From contig NZ_JUGF01000002.1 of assembly GCF_000799165.1 (NCBI RefSeq), forward strand, positions 310,001-374,000: DNA of 64,000 nucleotides, written 5' to 3'. The position numbers and the translations under genes were made by a program. Under the pieces are notes generated by a model that was not told the DNA's origin, searched no databases, and worked only from the letters and a program-made list of their open reading frames with translations. The stretch's first letter is position 1, and each line of letters begins with the position of its first letter. The DNA is from Methylotenera versatilis 7 (lineage in GTDB: Bacteria > Pseudomonadota > Gammaproteobacteria > Burkholderiales > Methylophilaceae). Below are positions 19,089 to 27,948 of the stretch, piece after piece.

Positions 19089-20306
19089 ATGCAGCAAAAT
19101 ATTCCCATACCCGAACTTAGTCCAGCAAAAAAACAAAGCAAAAAAATTGCTTTATTCGATTTAGGATTTAGGCCATTTTTCCTCGGCGCCAGCATATTTT
19201 CAATCGTTTCACTTTCTTTGTGGATGGCAATTTATGCGCTTGGATTTGAATTTAATCTTGAAAATATCCGGCCATCACAGTGGCACGCGCACGAAATGCT
19301 CTATGGCTATGCTTTTGCAGTGATTGCGGGCTTTTTACTCACTGCTGTTAAAAATTGGACAGGCATACAAACTCTACATGGCAAACCGTTGCTAGCACTA
19401 TTTATGCTTTGGGTTTCTGCAAGATTGATTATGCTGATTAATCCAACCCTGATGATATGGGCAGCATTGTTTGATGCGGCATTTATGTTGGGCCTGAGTG
19501 CTGCAATTGCTATACCAATTGTAAAAGTCAAACAGTGGCGACAATTGGGGGTACTGACAAAAGTAGCTATGTTAGGCGTTGGCAATATTGCCTTTTATGC
19601 TGGCGCATTAGGCTGCTGGGCAAATGGCGCGCAAGTGAGCATTATCATTGGATTATATTTAACGGTCAGCATGATTCTGGTGATTAGCCGCAGAGTACTG
19701 CCTATGTTTATTGAGCGTGGCGTACAGGAGCAAGTAAAACTTAAGCAGTTTAAATGGCTGGATATCAGCATTATGTTGCTACTGGTTGGCCTGTTACTGA
19801 ATGAAGTAGCGCTTCAAAGCACCAGTATCGGCATATTGGCTGGATCACTGCTTTTCTTAACAAATGGTTTTCGCTTATTTAACTGGCACACTAAGGGTAT
19901 TTGGAAAGTGCCTTTGTTGTGGAGCCTTTACTGTGGTTTATGGCTAATTAATTTAGGCTTCTTATTTACTTCACTCAGCTATTTAACCAGCTCAATCGGC
20001 ATGATATTTGCCATTCATTTATTGGCCGTAGGCGGTATAGGGCTTATTACCGTGGCAATGATGGCGCGCGTTGCATTAGGCCATACGGGAAGAAACATCC
20101 ATCAGCCGCCCAGAATGGTGTCTTACGCATTTGGCTTACTTATAGTAGGCGCAATATTGCGTTCCATCTTTCCGGTTTTGGCAAGTGAGCACTATTTATT
20201 GTGGGTAGTATGTTCTTATCTTTGCTGGCTACTGGCGTTTGCAATATTTGTAGGAAAATACTGCGCAATTCTTATCAAACCTAGAATTGACGGAATGCTA
20301 GGCTAA
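19089..20306 (+). CDS. nnrS: NnrS family haem-copper membrane protein
   Basis: Inner-membrane protein of 405 residues with about 12 hydrophobic segments. The family signatures are the early LFDLGFRPFFLGAS and WHAHEMLYGYAFAVIAGFLLTA-VKNWTG, with histidines that probably bind metal. NnrS proteins accompany denitrification and nitric-oxide stress genes and protect against nitrosative stress. No nitrate or nitric-oxide reductase gene is in the window, so the function is taken from family knowledge. It is convergent with the peroxiredoxin-like gene, with only 8 bases between the stop codons. Confidence 0.92.
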   Translation: MQQNIPIPELSPAKKQSKKIALFDLGFRPFFLGASIFSIVSLSLWMAIYALGFEFNLENIRPSQWHAHEMLYGYAFAVIAGFLLTAVKNWTGIQTLHGKPLLALFMLWVSARLIMLINPTLMIWAALFDAAFMLGLSAAIAIPIVKVKQWRQLGVLTKVAMLGVGNIAFYAGALGCWANGAQVSIIIGLYLTVSMILVISRRVLPMFIERGVQEQVKLKQFKWLDISIMLLLVGLLLNEVALQSTSIGILAGSLLFLTNGFRLFNWHTKGIWKVPLLWSLYCGLWLINLGFLFTSLSYLTSSIGMIFAIHLLAVGGIGLITVAMMARVALGHTGRNIHQPPRMVSYAFGLLIVGAILRSIFPVLASEHYLLWVVCSYLCWLLAFAIFVGKYCAILIKPRIDGMLG

Positions 20307-20314
20307 CTAAATAG

Positions 20315-20890
20315 CTACTCGCCTTTCCATTTGATTGAACAACCGATGCTGGCAATCTGCTCACGCGGCCCTTTGCCTGTTTCTGCAATCAGTTTCATCG
20401 CATCAAACAAATCACGCCTGCTGTCTTTTGGTGGCTCGGGGTTACGGCCCGCAGCATCAAAACGGCCGCGATATTGCAGCTCACCCTTGGCATTAAAACC
20501 AAAGAAATCAGGCGTACATACTGCGCCATAGGCCTTTGCGACTTCTTGCGTTTCATCCAGCACATATGGAAAGCTAAAGCGATTACGCGCAGCCTCTTCT
20601 GTCATACGCGCAAAATTATCTTCCGGATATTTCAGCGTGTCATTGCTTTGAATCGCAATGCTATTAATGCCGTACTGCTCTAGCTCAAGACAAGTGACAA
20701 CCAATCGCGTTTTAATGGTTTTTACATAAGGACAATGGTTGCAGATAAACATCACCAGCAAACCATTCTTGCCCATCACCATATCGCGCGACACCAAGTT
20801 ACCTTCGATGCTTCTGAAGTTCACAGCGGGCAAATTAAAATCAGGGGCTTTCCAACCAAAATCGCACATGGGCGGATTTAAACTTGCCAT
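20315..20890 (-). CDS. Peroxiredoxin-like thioredoxin-fold protein
   Basis: A 191-residue thioredoxin-fold protein of the AhpC/TSA-redoxin type. It has CNHC at residues 50-53 (MFICNHCPYVKTIKTR), the usual CxxC of the 'PRX-like' group, and later CTPDFFGFNAKGELQYRGRFDAAGRNP. No signal peptide is seen, so it is probably cytoplasmic. It may reduce peroxides or act as a thiol oxidoreductase; the substrate is unknown. It has its own short upstream region, divergent from rsmE. Confidence 0.85.
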   Translation of the reverse strand: MASLNPPMCDFGWKAPDFNLPAVNFRSIEGNLVSRDMVMGKNGLLVMFICNHCPYVKTIKTRLVVTCLELEQYGINSIAIQSNDTLKYPEDNFARMTEEAARNRFSFPYVLDETQEVAKAYGAVCTPDFFGFNAKGELQYRGRFDAAGRNPEPPKDSRRDLFDAMKLIAETGKGPREQIASIGCSIKWKGE

Positions 20891-20946
20891 GCTTTACTCC
20901 TTAATTAACTTATAATTTTATCTTAACACTTTCGTTTAATACAATC

Positions 20947-21681
20947 ATGTCTAATACCCGTTTTTATAGCGCAGAAAAACTTAATATTGGTGCATTAATT
21001 TCACTATCCTCCAGTGCTGCAACGCATGCCACGCGCGCGTTGAGATTGAATGTTGGCGATAAGCTCAAGTTATTTAATGGTGACGGATTAGACTATAACT
21101 GTGAGTTAATCAGCATCAAAAAAAATGAGGTGATAGCCAAAGTGCTGGCTAGCCAGACGATTGTAAATGAATCGCCACTTAATATCACTTTGCTACAAGG
21201 CATATCCAGCGGTGACCGCATGGATTACACCATTCAAAAAGCCGTGGAATTGGGCGTGAATGCGATTCAGCCAATATCCACTGAACGCAGCGTGGTAAAA
21301 CTCAACCAGGAACGCGCGCAAAAAAGGCTTGAGCATTGGCAAAACGTCGTCACTTCAGCCTGCGAGCAATCTGGGCGCGCGTTTGTGCCGCAAGTATTAT
21401 CGCCAATCAGTTTATCTAACTGGCTGGCAGATCATCCATCAGAAAATGCCACCCGCATCTTGCTTAACCCTGTGGGCGCATTAAAACTGGCGGCATTAAC
21501 CAAGCCCGCCAATCACATTCAATTACTGATTGGTGCAGAAGGTGGATTAAGTCAAAATGAAATTAATGCCGCAACATCGCAAGGCTTCCAATCCATTATT
21601 TTGGGCCCGCGCATTTTACGCACCGAAACCGCCGCATTAACTGCCATCGCCAGCATGCAAGTTTTGTGGGGCGATTATTAA
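20947..21681 (+). CDS. rsmE: 16S rRNA (uracil1498-N3)-methyltransferase
   Basis: SPOUT-class RNA methyltransferase of 244 residues. It has an N-terminal PUA-like domain (MSNTRFYSAEKL, then HATRALRLNVGDKLKLFNGDG) and a C-terminal trefoil-knot domain with LLIGAEGGLSQNEI and LGPRILRTETAALTAI, both hallmark segments for SAM binding. It modifies U1498 in the decoding centre of the small subunit. It lies just upstream of argA with a 72-base gap containing argA's promoter, so it is not expected to be co-regulated. Confidence 0.96.
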   Translation: MSNTRFYSAEKLNIGALISLSSSAATHATRALRLNVGDKLKLFNGDGLDYNCELISIKKNEVIAKVLASQTIVNESPLNITLLQGISSGDRMDYTIQKAVELGVNAIQPISTERSVVKLNQERAQKRLEHWQNVVTSACEQSGRAFVPQVLSPISLSNWLADHPSENATRILLNPVGALKLAALTKPANHIQLLIGAEGGLSQNEINAATSQGFQSIILGPRILRTETAALTAIASMQVLWGDY

Positions 21682-21697
21682 ATCCACATAATTAAAA

Positions 21698-21741
21698 TTG
21701 TATTTTTTACAAAATTATTTATAATAATGTAAATATTACAA
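21698..21741 (+). promoter_or_regulatory. argA promoter with two matching palindromic operators
   Basis: A -10 TATAAT at 21720-21725 lies 16 bases after TTGTAT at 21698-21703, giving an expected start near 21732. Two copies of TGTA-N5-TACA occur: 21699-21711 (within TTGTA-N5-TACAA, overlapping the -35) and 21728-21740 (overlapping the expected start). Their centres are 29 bases apart. The layout is that of a repressed promoter. The most likely binder is the HTH domain of the gene itself (inference). Confidence 0.6.
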
Positions 21742-21753
21742 ATATATGGATTT

Positions 21754-23364
21754 ATGATGGCATCTCTTGGCAGATTTATTCGGCAAATACGTCAATCAAA
21801 CAACCTGACACTACAGCAACTTGCCAGCAAAATAGGTGCGGATGCTGGTAATTTATCACGCATAGAGCGCGGCGAGTTAGGTGTATCAGAAACTTTATTG
21901 CGCAAAATTTCTGCCGCACTGGATACAACGCCTGCACATCTTTATGCCTTAAGCGAAGCAGAAAACAATTTGCCGTTGCAAGTGGAAGAACCGCATCAAT
22001 CCTATCTATCGACTTTTAACCAATCCACTTCTCGCGCAACCGCTGAAGACTTCGTGCAATGGTTTCGCTCTGCAACACCTTATATTCACGCATTTGGTGG
22101 CCGCACCTTTGTTATCGCATTTGGTGGTGAAGTAGTCAATGATGCGCAATTTATTGCCTTATCACACGATTTAAACCTGCTTGCCAGCCTAGAAGTAAGA
22201 TTAGTTTTGGTGCATGGCGTACGTCCACAGATTGAACAACGTTTAAAGCGCGATAAACTGACACCAGCTTTTCATGATGGATTGCGTGTGACCGATGATG
22301 CGGCGATGGAAGCCGTAAAAGAAGCCAACGGTGCTGTGCGAGTGGAGATTGAAGCGTTACTTTCAATGGGCATTGCCAATTCACCAATGGCAGGCGCAGA
22401 TATTCGCGTGGCGAGCGGCAATTTTGTTACCGCCAAACCACTTGGTGTGCGCGATGGCGTGGATTTACAACACACAGGCGAAGTACGCAAAGTAGATGCT
22501 ATTGGCATACAAAAACGGCTGGATGATAACGAGCTGGTATTGCTATCACCGCTTGGTTATTCGCCAACTGGCGAAGCTTTTAACTTAAGTCTGGAAGATG
22601 TCGCGGTAAGCGCTGCGATTGCGCTGGACGCAGACAAACTGATTTTCTTGATGGATAGTGACGGCGTGCGCAATTTGCGCGGTGATTTATTGCGTGAGAT
22701 GACGGCAGAAAAAGCCAAGAATCTGTTACGCAATGTACAAAACAATGAAGCCCCCATTCATTTCTCTGAGGACGTTGATTATTATTTGCCTGCCGCAGTA
22801 CGCGCCTGCAAACATGGTGTCGCGCGCACGCATTTGATTTCACGCCATATCGATGGCGCCATCATCCAAGAGCTTTTCACGCACAGCGGCATTGGTACGA
22901 TGGTGACAGAAGAAGGTCTGGAAACTATGCGCCAAGCAAATATTGACGATGTTGGCGGCATATTGAAATTGATTGAACCACTGGAAAATGATGGCATTTT
23001 AGTACGACGCGGACGTGAGCGCATCGAAATGGAAATTGACCATTTCTATATCATGGAACACGACAATCGCATCATCGGCTGTGCAGCACTTTATCCCTTT
23101 GCCGCTGAGCACATGGCAGAATTTGCCTGCTTGGCAATTGATACGGACTATCGCGGCAATGGTCGTGGCGATAGACTGTTCAATTATTGCCAAGCGCAGG
23201 CAAAAGAAAATGGCTTTAAAAAACTGTTCTGTTTAACCACACGCACTGAACACTGGTTTTTAGAGCGGGGATTTATTGAACAATCAATTGAAAAACTGCC
23301 GCAGGAAAAGCAAAATCTCTACAACTTCCAGCGCAAATCAAAAGTATTCGTTAAGCCGCTTTAA
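21754..23364 (+). CDS. argA: N-acetylglutamate synthase fused to an N-terminal XRE-type HTH domain
   Basis: First step of arginine synthesis: acetyl-CoA plus glutamate to N-acetylglutamate. The 536 residues contain three parts. Residues 5-65 are a Cro/CI-type HTH (LTLQQLASKIG, then DAGNLSRIERGELG). Residues about 100-350 are the amino-acid-kinase-like domain that normally senses arginine (FVIAFGGEVVND at 119, VHGVRPQIEQRL, ASGNFVTAKPLGVRDGVD). Residues about 393-530 are the GNAT domain (IDDVGGILKLIEPLE, CLAIDTDYRGNGRGDRL, FFLTTRTEHWF-like CLTTRTEHWFLERGF). E. coli ArgA is about 443 residues and lacks the HTH. No in-frame ATG occurs between residue 2 and about 187, so the fusion cannot easily be bypassed. 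It is followed by argB. Confidence 0.93.
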   Translation: MMASLGRFIRQIRQSNNLTLQQLASKIGADAGNLSRIERGELGVSETLLRKISAALDTTPAHLYALSEAENNLPLQVEEPHQSYLSTFNQSTSRATAEDFVQWFRSATPYIHAFGGRTFVIAFGGEVVNDAQFIALSHDLNLLASLEVRLVLVHGVRPQIEQRLKRDKLTPAFHDGLRVTDDAAMEAVKEANGAVRVEIEALLSMGIANSPMAGADIRVASGNFVTAKPLGVRDGVDLQHTGEVRKVDAIGIQKRLDDNELVLLSPLGYSPTGEAFNLSLEDVAVSAAIALDADKLIFLMDSDGVRNLRGDLLREMTAEKAKNLLRNVQNNEAPIHFSEDVDYYLPAAVRACKHGVARTHLISRHIDGAIIQELFTHSGIGTMVTEEGLETMRQANIDDVGGILKLIEPLENDGILVRRGRERIEMEIDHFYIMEHDNRIIGCAALYPFAAEHMAEFACLAIDTDYRGNGRGDRLFNYCQAQAKENGFKKLFCLTTRTEHWFLERGFIEQSIEKLPQEKQNLYNFQRKSKVFVKPL

Positions 23365-23371
23365 GCGTGTT

Positions 23372-23412
23372 AACCAAAATATCAACCCGATTTTGCAGTT
23401 AATATTTTGGTT
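23372..23412 (+). other. Inverted repeat between argA and argB
   Basis: AACCAAAATAT and ATATTTTGGTT are perfect 11-base arms separated by 19 bases, beginning 8 bases after the argA stop. T-rich sequence follows without a clean T-run. It could be a weak terminator, attenuator or operator before argB. Confidence 0.4.
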
Positions 23413-23484
23413 TATTTTGCTAATAATTTCGGCAATCTCTTTAATTAGTAGCTTCTTTTTTAGATACAATGAGACAAAATTTAA

Positions 23485-24408
<924 letters not shown>

Positions 24409-24440
24409 TTACATTTAACCAGCCCGGCGACAGAAAATAA

Positions 24441-24529
24441 TTTTGCAAGATAAAGCGCTAGAAGCGGCGACACTCCATCAGGCAGGCGAGGAATAAGCGA
24501 GCACGCGACGCCGCGATTTGCTTGCAAAA
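24441..24529. repeat. GC-rich nested inverted-repeat element
   Basis: TTTTGCAAG (24441-24449) and CTTGCAAAA (24521-24529) are perfect outer arms. Inside, GCGGCG (24464-24469) pairs with CGCCGC (24509-24514). The core at 24455-24515 is about two-thirds G+C, well above its surroundings. It fills the gap between argB and the nucleotidase gene. It may be a dispersed palindromic repeat or a structured RNA; I see no second copy in this window. Confidence 0.4.
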
Positions 24530-24534
24530 GTTTT

Positions 24535-25164
24535 ATGCACCGAGTTTGGATTTTTGATTTAGACGATACCTTACACAACGCCTCCGCGCACATCTTCCCT
24601 GTGATGAATCGCGCCATGACGCAATACATCATGGATGAACTGGATTTAGATGAAGTCGCCGCGCATCAATTGCGCCAGCACTATTGGCAGATTTATGGCG
24701 CAACGCTTAAAGGTTTAATGCGCCATCATGGTGTTAATGCGCCGCACTTTTTAAAAACCACACATGCGTTTATGGATCTGCCGAATATGGTGATTCAAGT
24801 CAAACAACTACGCCATCTACTGCAAAGTCTGCAAGGGCGAAAATGTGTGTTCACCAATGCGCCGCGGGAATATGCAATGCGTGTGCTCACACTGATGGGC
24901 ATTGCTGATTGCTTTGAATTGGTCTTTAGTGTGGAGTCCACAAAATTTCATGCCAAGCCATCAATACGTGGCTTTCAATCGCTACTTCAAACCTTAAAAA
25001 CTCATCCTAAAAACTGCATTATGCTGGAAGACAATCTACCCGCTTTAATGACAGCAAAGCGATTAGGCATGAAAACCATCTGGGTGACTAAAAAACAACA
25101 AAAACCTGGTTTTGTTGATTACAGAATTGATTCAGTGTTAGCGCTCACTCACATTCAGCTATAA
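24535..25164 (+). CDS. Pyrimidine 5'-nucleotidase (HAD superfamily)
   Basis: A 209-residue HAD phosphatase with all four motifs: VWIFDLDDTLHN (motif I), VFTNAPREYA (motif II), AKPSIRGFQ (motif III lysine) and MLEDNLPALMTAKRLGMKTIWV (motif IV). The DLDDTLHNASAHIFP start and small helical cap are those of the Sdt1-like pyrimidine 5'-nucleotidase group. It sits between argB and slmA, an order known from other betaproteobacteria. No good ribosome-binding site precedes the ATG; the GC-rich element lies there instead. Confidence 0.85.
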   Translation: MHRVWIFDLDDTLHNASAHIFPVMNRAMTQYIMDELDLDEVAAHQLRQHYWQIYGATLKGLMRHHGVNAPHFLKTTHAFMDLPNMVIQVKQLRHLLQSLQGRKCVFTNAPREYAMRVLTLMGIADCFELVFSVESTKFHAKPSIRGFQSLLQTLKTHPKNCIMLEDNLPALMTAKRLGMKTIWVTKKQQKPGFVDYRIDSVLALTHIQL

Positions 25165-25168
25165 TTAG

Positions 25169-25196
25169 CCCCTAATTTAAAACAATAATTCAGGGG
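25169..25196 (+). promoter_or_regulatory. Hairpin covering the slmA ribosome-binding site
   Basis: CCCCTAATT (25169-25177) can pair with AATT-C-AGGGG (25187-25196) with one bulged base. The right arm includes most of the AGGGGAG ribosome-binding site of slmA. A TATAAT at 25160-25165 would start transcription inside the left arm, so the hairpin may form only on longer transcripts from upstream. Confidence 0.35.
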
Positions 25197-25202
25197 AGCA
25201 AT

Positions 25203-25757
25203 ATGGCATCAGACCGTAAACAGCAAATCTTAGAAACACTCGCCAAAATGCTAGAAAATCCTAAGCGCGAGAAAATCACCACAGCCAGCTTAGCTGCCAA
25301 ACTAGACGTAAGTGAAGCCGCGCTTTATCGCCATTTTGCCAATAAAGCACAAATGTTTGAAAATCTGATTGAATTCATCGAAGCCTCAATTTTTGGTGTG
25401 ATTAACAAAATCACGACAGACGAAACAGATGGCGCAAAACAGGTGCAATTAATCATCACCATGTTGTTAAAATTCGCTGAAAAAAACCCAGGTATGACAC
25501 GCGTGCTAATTGGCGACGCTTTAGTGAATGAAGAGGAATGGTTACAAACGCGCATTAACCAGCTTTACGACAGAATCGAAGCCAGCTTAAAACAAAGCAT
25601 CCGCATCGCAGAAACTAGTACAGGCGTTAAGGGTGATGCTGAAGCGCAGGCGAACTTGATGGTATGTTATGTAGTTGGTCGCTGGCATCAATATGCCAAG
25701 AGTGGGTTTAAACGTAAACCAACGGAGTTTGTGCAACAGCATCTAAGCTTACTGTAG
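25203..25757 (+). CDS. slmA: Nucleoid occlusion factor SlmA (TetR family)
   Basis: TetR-fold DNA-binding protein that blocks FtsZ ring assembly over the nucleoid. It has 184 residues. The N-terminal HTH has RKQQILETLAKMLENPKREKITTASLAAKLDVSEAALYRHFANKAQMFENLI in order, with the characteristic SEAALYRHFANK recognition region. The following IEFIEASIFGVI and FAEKNPGMTRVLIGDALVNE match SlmA rather than a metabolic TetR repressor. Its target, FtsZ, is encoded in the same window with the conserved tail that SlmA binds. A terminator follows. Confidence 0.93.
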   Translation: MASDRKQQILETLAKMLENPKREKITTASLAAKLDVSEAALYRHFANKAQMFENLIEFIEASIFGVINKITTDETDGAKQVQLIITMLLKFAEKNPGMTRVLIGDALVNEEEWLQTRINQLYDRIEASLKQSIRIAETSTGVKGDAEAQANLMVCYVVGRWHQYAKSGFKRKPTEFVQQHLSLL

Positions 25758-25829
25758 CCATAATATCTAGATTTGTTTGCAGAATATTAAGTGTTATATA
25801 ACAGACTTAATTAACGCCTGCATAAATGC

Positions 25830-25862
25830 AAAAAGGAAGGGCTAAAACAGCCCTTCCTTTTT
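25830..25862. terminator. Bidirectional terminator after slmA
   Basis: AAAAAGGAAGGGCT, 5-base loop, AGCCCTTCCTTTTT. It serves slmA and, in the other direction, the exported protein gene that ends at 25924. Confidence 0.93.
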
Positions 25863-25923
25863 GCTTACTGATTTCAATAAAAATAATCACTTCTCAAACA
25901 TTTCAAAGTAATTTCATATCGAT

Positions 25924-26484
25924 TTAGTGGCGGCCATTACCTCTGCCGTTTCCACCTTTGTTGTTTTTGCCTTTGTTATTACCTTGATGCTTATCTGGTC
26001 CATTGCCTCGATGGTTTCCATTGTCCGACCCATCGTTCGAACGACTATCACGCCCATCATAACGCCCTCGTCTATCATCATTTTTGCTCCAATAGTCGTG
26101 GTCGTAGCGTCTGCCGTCATCACCGTGCTGACGATATTCTTGATATCTGGGTGCGTAAACATTTTGATACCATGCATCTTGCACAAAATAAACTGGTCTA
26201 CCGCAGGCGTAATATCTATCGCAATAATTTGACCAGCGTTTTGCATGGCCAGGTGGCACTCTCAAATAAATAGGTTGCGCATCTCGATAAAAAGGCTCTA
26301 CATAAACCACTCTAGGTTCCAAATAGACTAGTTGTGGTCTTGGATAATAATCACCAATATTAAGTTGCCCATAAAAGCCTGGCTGGCCAATACTAACTGA
26401 CACACCTACACCTGCTTGAGCTGTAGATATCCCAATAGTAGATATAGCGATTAATGCGCTAAATGCAACAAAATGCTTTTTCAT
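25924..26484 (-). CDS. Exported protein with a Gly/Asn/Asp/Arg-rich low-complexity tail
   Basis: Not recognised as a named family. The 186 residues open with a signal peptide (MKKHFVAFSALIAISTIGIS then TAQA), followed by an aromatic, Pro-rich part (YYPRPQLVYLEPRVVYVEPFYRD) and a section WSNYCDRYYACGRPVYFVQDAWYQ with two cysteines. From about residue 115 the protein is low-complexity: repeated Asp, Arg, Gly, Asn, Lys and His, ending GGNGRGNGRH. The two halves suggest a small folded envelope domain with a disordered polar tail. It is monocistronic, with a terminator on each side of its transcript direction. Confidence 0.7.
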   Translation of the reverse strand: MKKHFVAFSALIAISTIGISTAQAGVGVSVSIGQPGFYGQLNIGDYYPRPQLVYLEPRVVYVEPFYRDAQPIYLRVPPGHAKRWSNYCDRYYACGRPVYFVQDAWYQNVYAPRYQEYRQHGDDGRRYDHDYWSKNDDRRGRYDGRDSRSNDGSDNGNHRGNGPDKHQGNNKGKNNKGGNGRGNGRH

Positions 26485-26679
26485 ATAAAACCTCTATGTA
26501 TTCAAAATTTGTATTGCCGCAAAAGCAATACAGTTGAGTTACTAATCAAAACTACTAGCAACTCACATATGATGAATAACGACTGAGGTCTTATCGAGAT
26601 GACGCCGATAAGCTTGTAAAGCCTATCTGACTAGGTAAATAAATGTAAAGATTCAGACAAAATACGACTAATGAATCCT

Positions 26680-27918
26680 TCAAATAATTTGTTGAATGAC
26701 TTTCAATCTTGCCTGGAACACTGCCGCCTTAATCTTTTCAGCTTCACTAAACTCTTGAGCAATCGCACCAGCATCCACACTTACAGCCGCTTTTAAAGCT
26801 TTATTAAGCAATTCCGATTCTGGCAAATCACAACTTTCCAAACCTGTCCTACCACGCGAATCGGCTTCGCAAGCTTTTAAAAAATCAGCGAATCTGGCAG
26901 GTTGGCGAATCGCATCCAGTTCCATCAAAAACTCAAGCAAAGTATCTGCGCGCATTTTGCTGGTCTGATGTAATTTGCCATGAAACTTGGCAACAATATG
27001 CGCAAGCTCTTTACAATCGTTAGGTACACGCAAGCGTTTACTTACATCTTTGAGTAAATCCACACTACGAATCTCATGCCCAATATGGCGTGGCAAAACA
27101 TCGACAGGCGTGGTGCCCTTGCCAAGATCGTGCGTTAAGGCGGCAAAACGAATGGGCAAGCTGAAATTATGTTTGGCAGCATAGTCAATCACCATCATCA
27201 CATGCACGCCCGTATCAATCTCAGGGTGATGTTGCGGCGGTTGCGGTATGCCCCAAAGCCTATCCAGCTCGGGCAGAATTTTTTGTAGCGCGCCACAGGC
27301 ACGCAACACTTCAAACATACGGCTGGGCTTTTGCTCCATTAAGCCTTTGGCTAATTCTTGCCATACGCGCTCAGGCACTAGCGCATCCACTTCGCCAGCG
27401 GCGACCATTTGCTGCATCAGTTGATTGGTTTCAGGTGCTACAGTGAAATCGGCAAAGCGTGCGGCAAAACGTGCGGCACGCAGAATACGTACAGGGTCTT
27501 CTGCAAAGGCATCACTTACGTGACGCAAGGTTTTAGACTTGATGTCTGCCTTACCATTAAACGGATCAATCAACTGCCCATGCCCATCTTTTGTTTTTGT
27601 ATTCACGGCTTTTGCAATGGCATTAATAGTTAAGTCACGACGCGCTAAGTCTTCTTCTAATGTGACTTCTGGAGAGGCATGCACGGCAAAGCCCTTATAG
27701 CCAACTGCCGTTTTGCGCTCTGTACGAGCCAACGCATATTCTGCTTGAGTTTTGGGGTGTAAAAAGACGGGAAAATCTTTACCTACGGGTCTGTAACCTG
27801 CTGCTACCATTTGTTCGGCCGTGCTGCCGACAACGACATAATCTTTATCTTTGACGGGTAAACCCAATAGCTCATCGCGCACGGCTCCACCAACAATATA
27901 GATTTGCATTTCAGACAT
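26680..27918 (-). CDS. cca: Multifunctional CCA-adding tRNA nucleotidyltransferase
   Basis: Adds or repairs the 3' CCA of tRNAs. It has 412 residues, the length of the HD-containing E. coli type. The class II nucleotidyltransferase site is YIVGGAVRDELLGLPVKDKDYVVVG with DKD, followed by the RRDLTINAIA motif. The HD domain is visible as ALTHDLGKGTTP, so phosphatase/phosphodiesterase activity is expected. The start MSEMQIYIVGG could alternatively be the second Met. It is the last gene of the slt-SDR-cca run, 30 bases after the SDR gene. Confidence 0.96.
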   Translation of the reverse strand: MSEMQIYIVGGAVRDELLGLPVKDKDYVVVGSTAEQMVAAGYRPVGKDFPVFLHPKTQAEYALARTERKTAVGYKGFAVHASPEVTLEEDLARRDLTINAIAKAVNTKTKDGHGQLIDPFNGKADIKSKTLRHVSDAFAEDPVRILRAARFAARFADFTVAPETNQLMQQMVAAGEVDALVPERVWQELAKGLMEQKPSRMFEVLRACGALQKILPELDRLWGIPQPPQHHPEIDTGVHVMMVIDYAAKHNFSLPIRFAALTHDLGKGTTPVDVLPRHIGHEIRSVDLLKDVSKRLRVPNDCKELAHIVAKFHGKLHQTSKMRADTLLEFLMELDAIRQPARFADFLKACEADSRGRTGLESCDLPESELLNKALKAAVSVDAGAIAQEFSEAEKIKAAVFQARLKVIQQII

Positions 27919-27948
27919 TTTTAGATAAGCCCGTACAACAAAAAACGC

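Noticed and set aside
26590-26612. Hairpin CTTATCG-N9-CGATAAG between the exported protein gene and cca
   Set aside because: No T-run on either strand and only 7 bp, so not supported as a terminator or operator.
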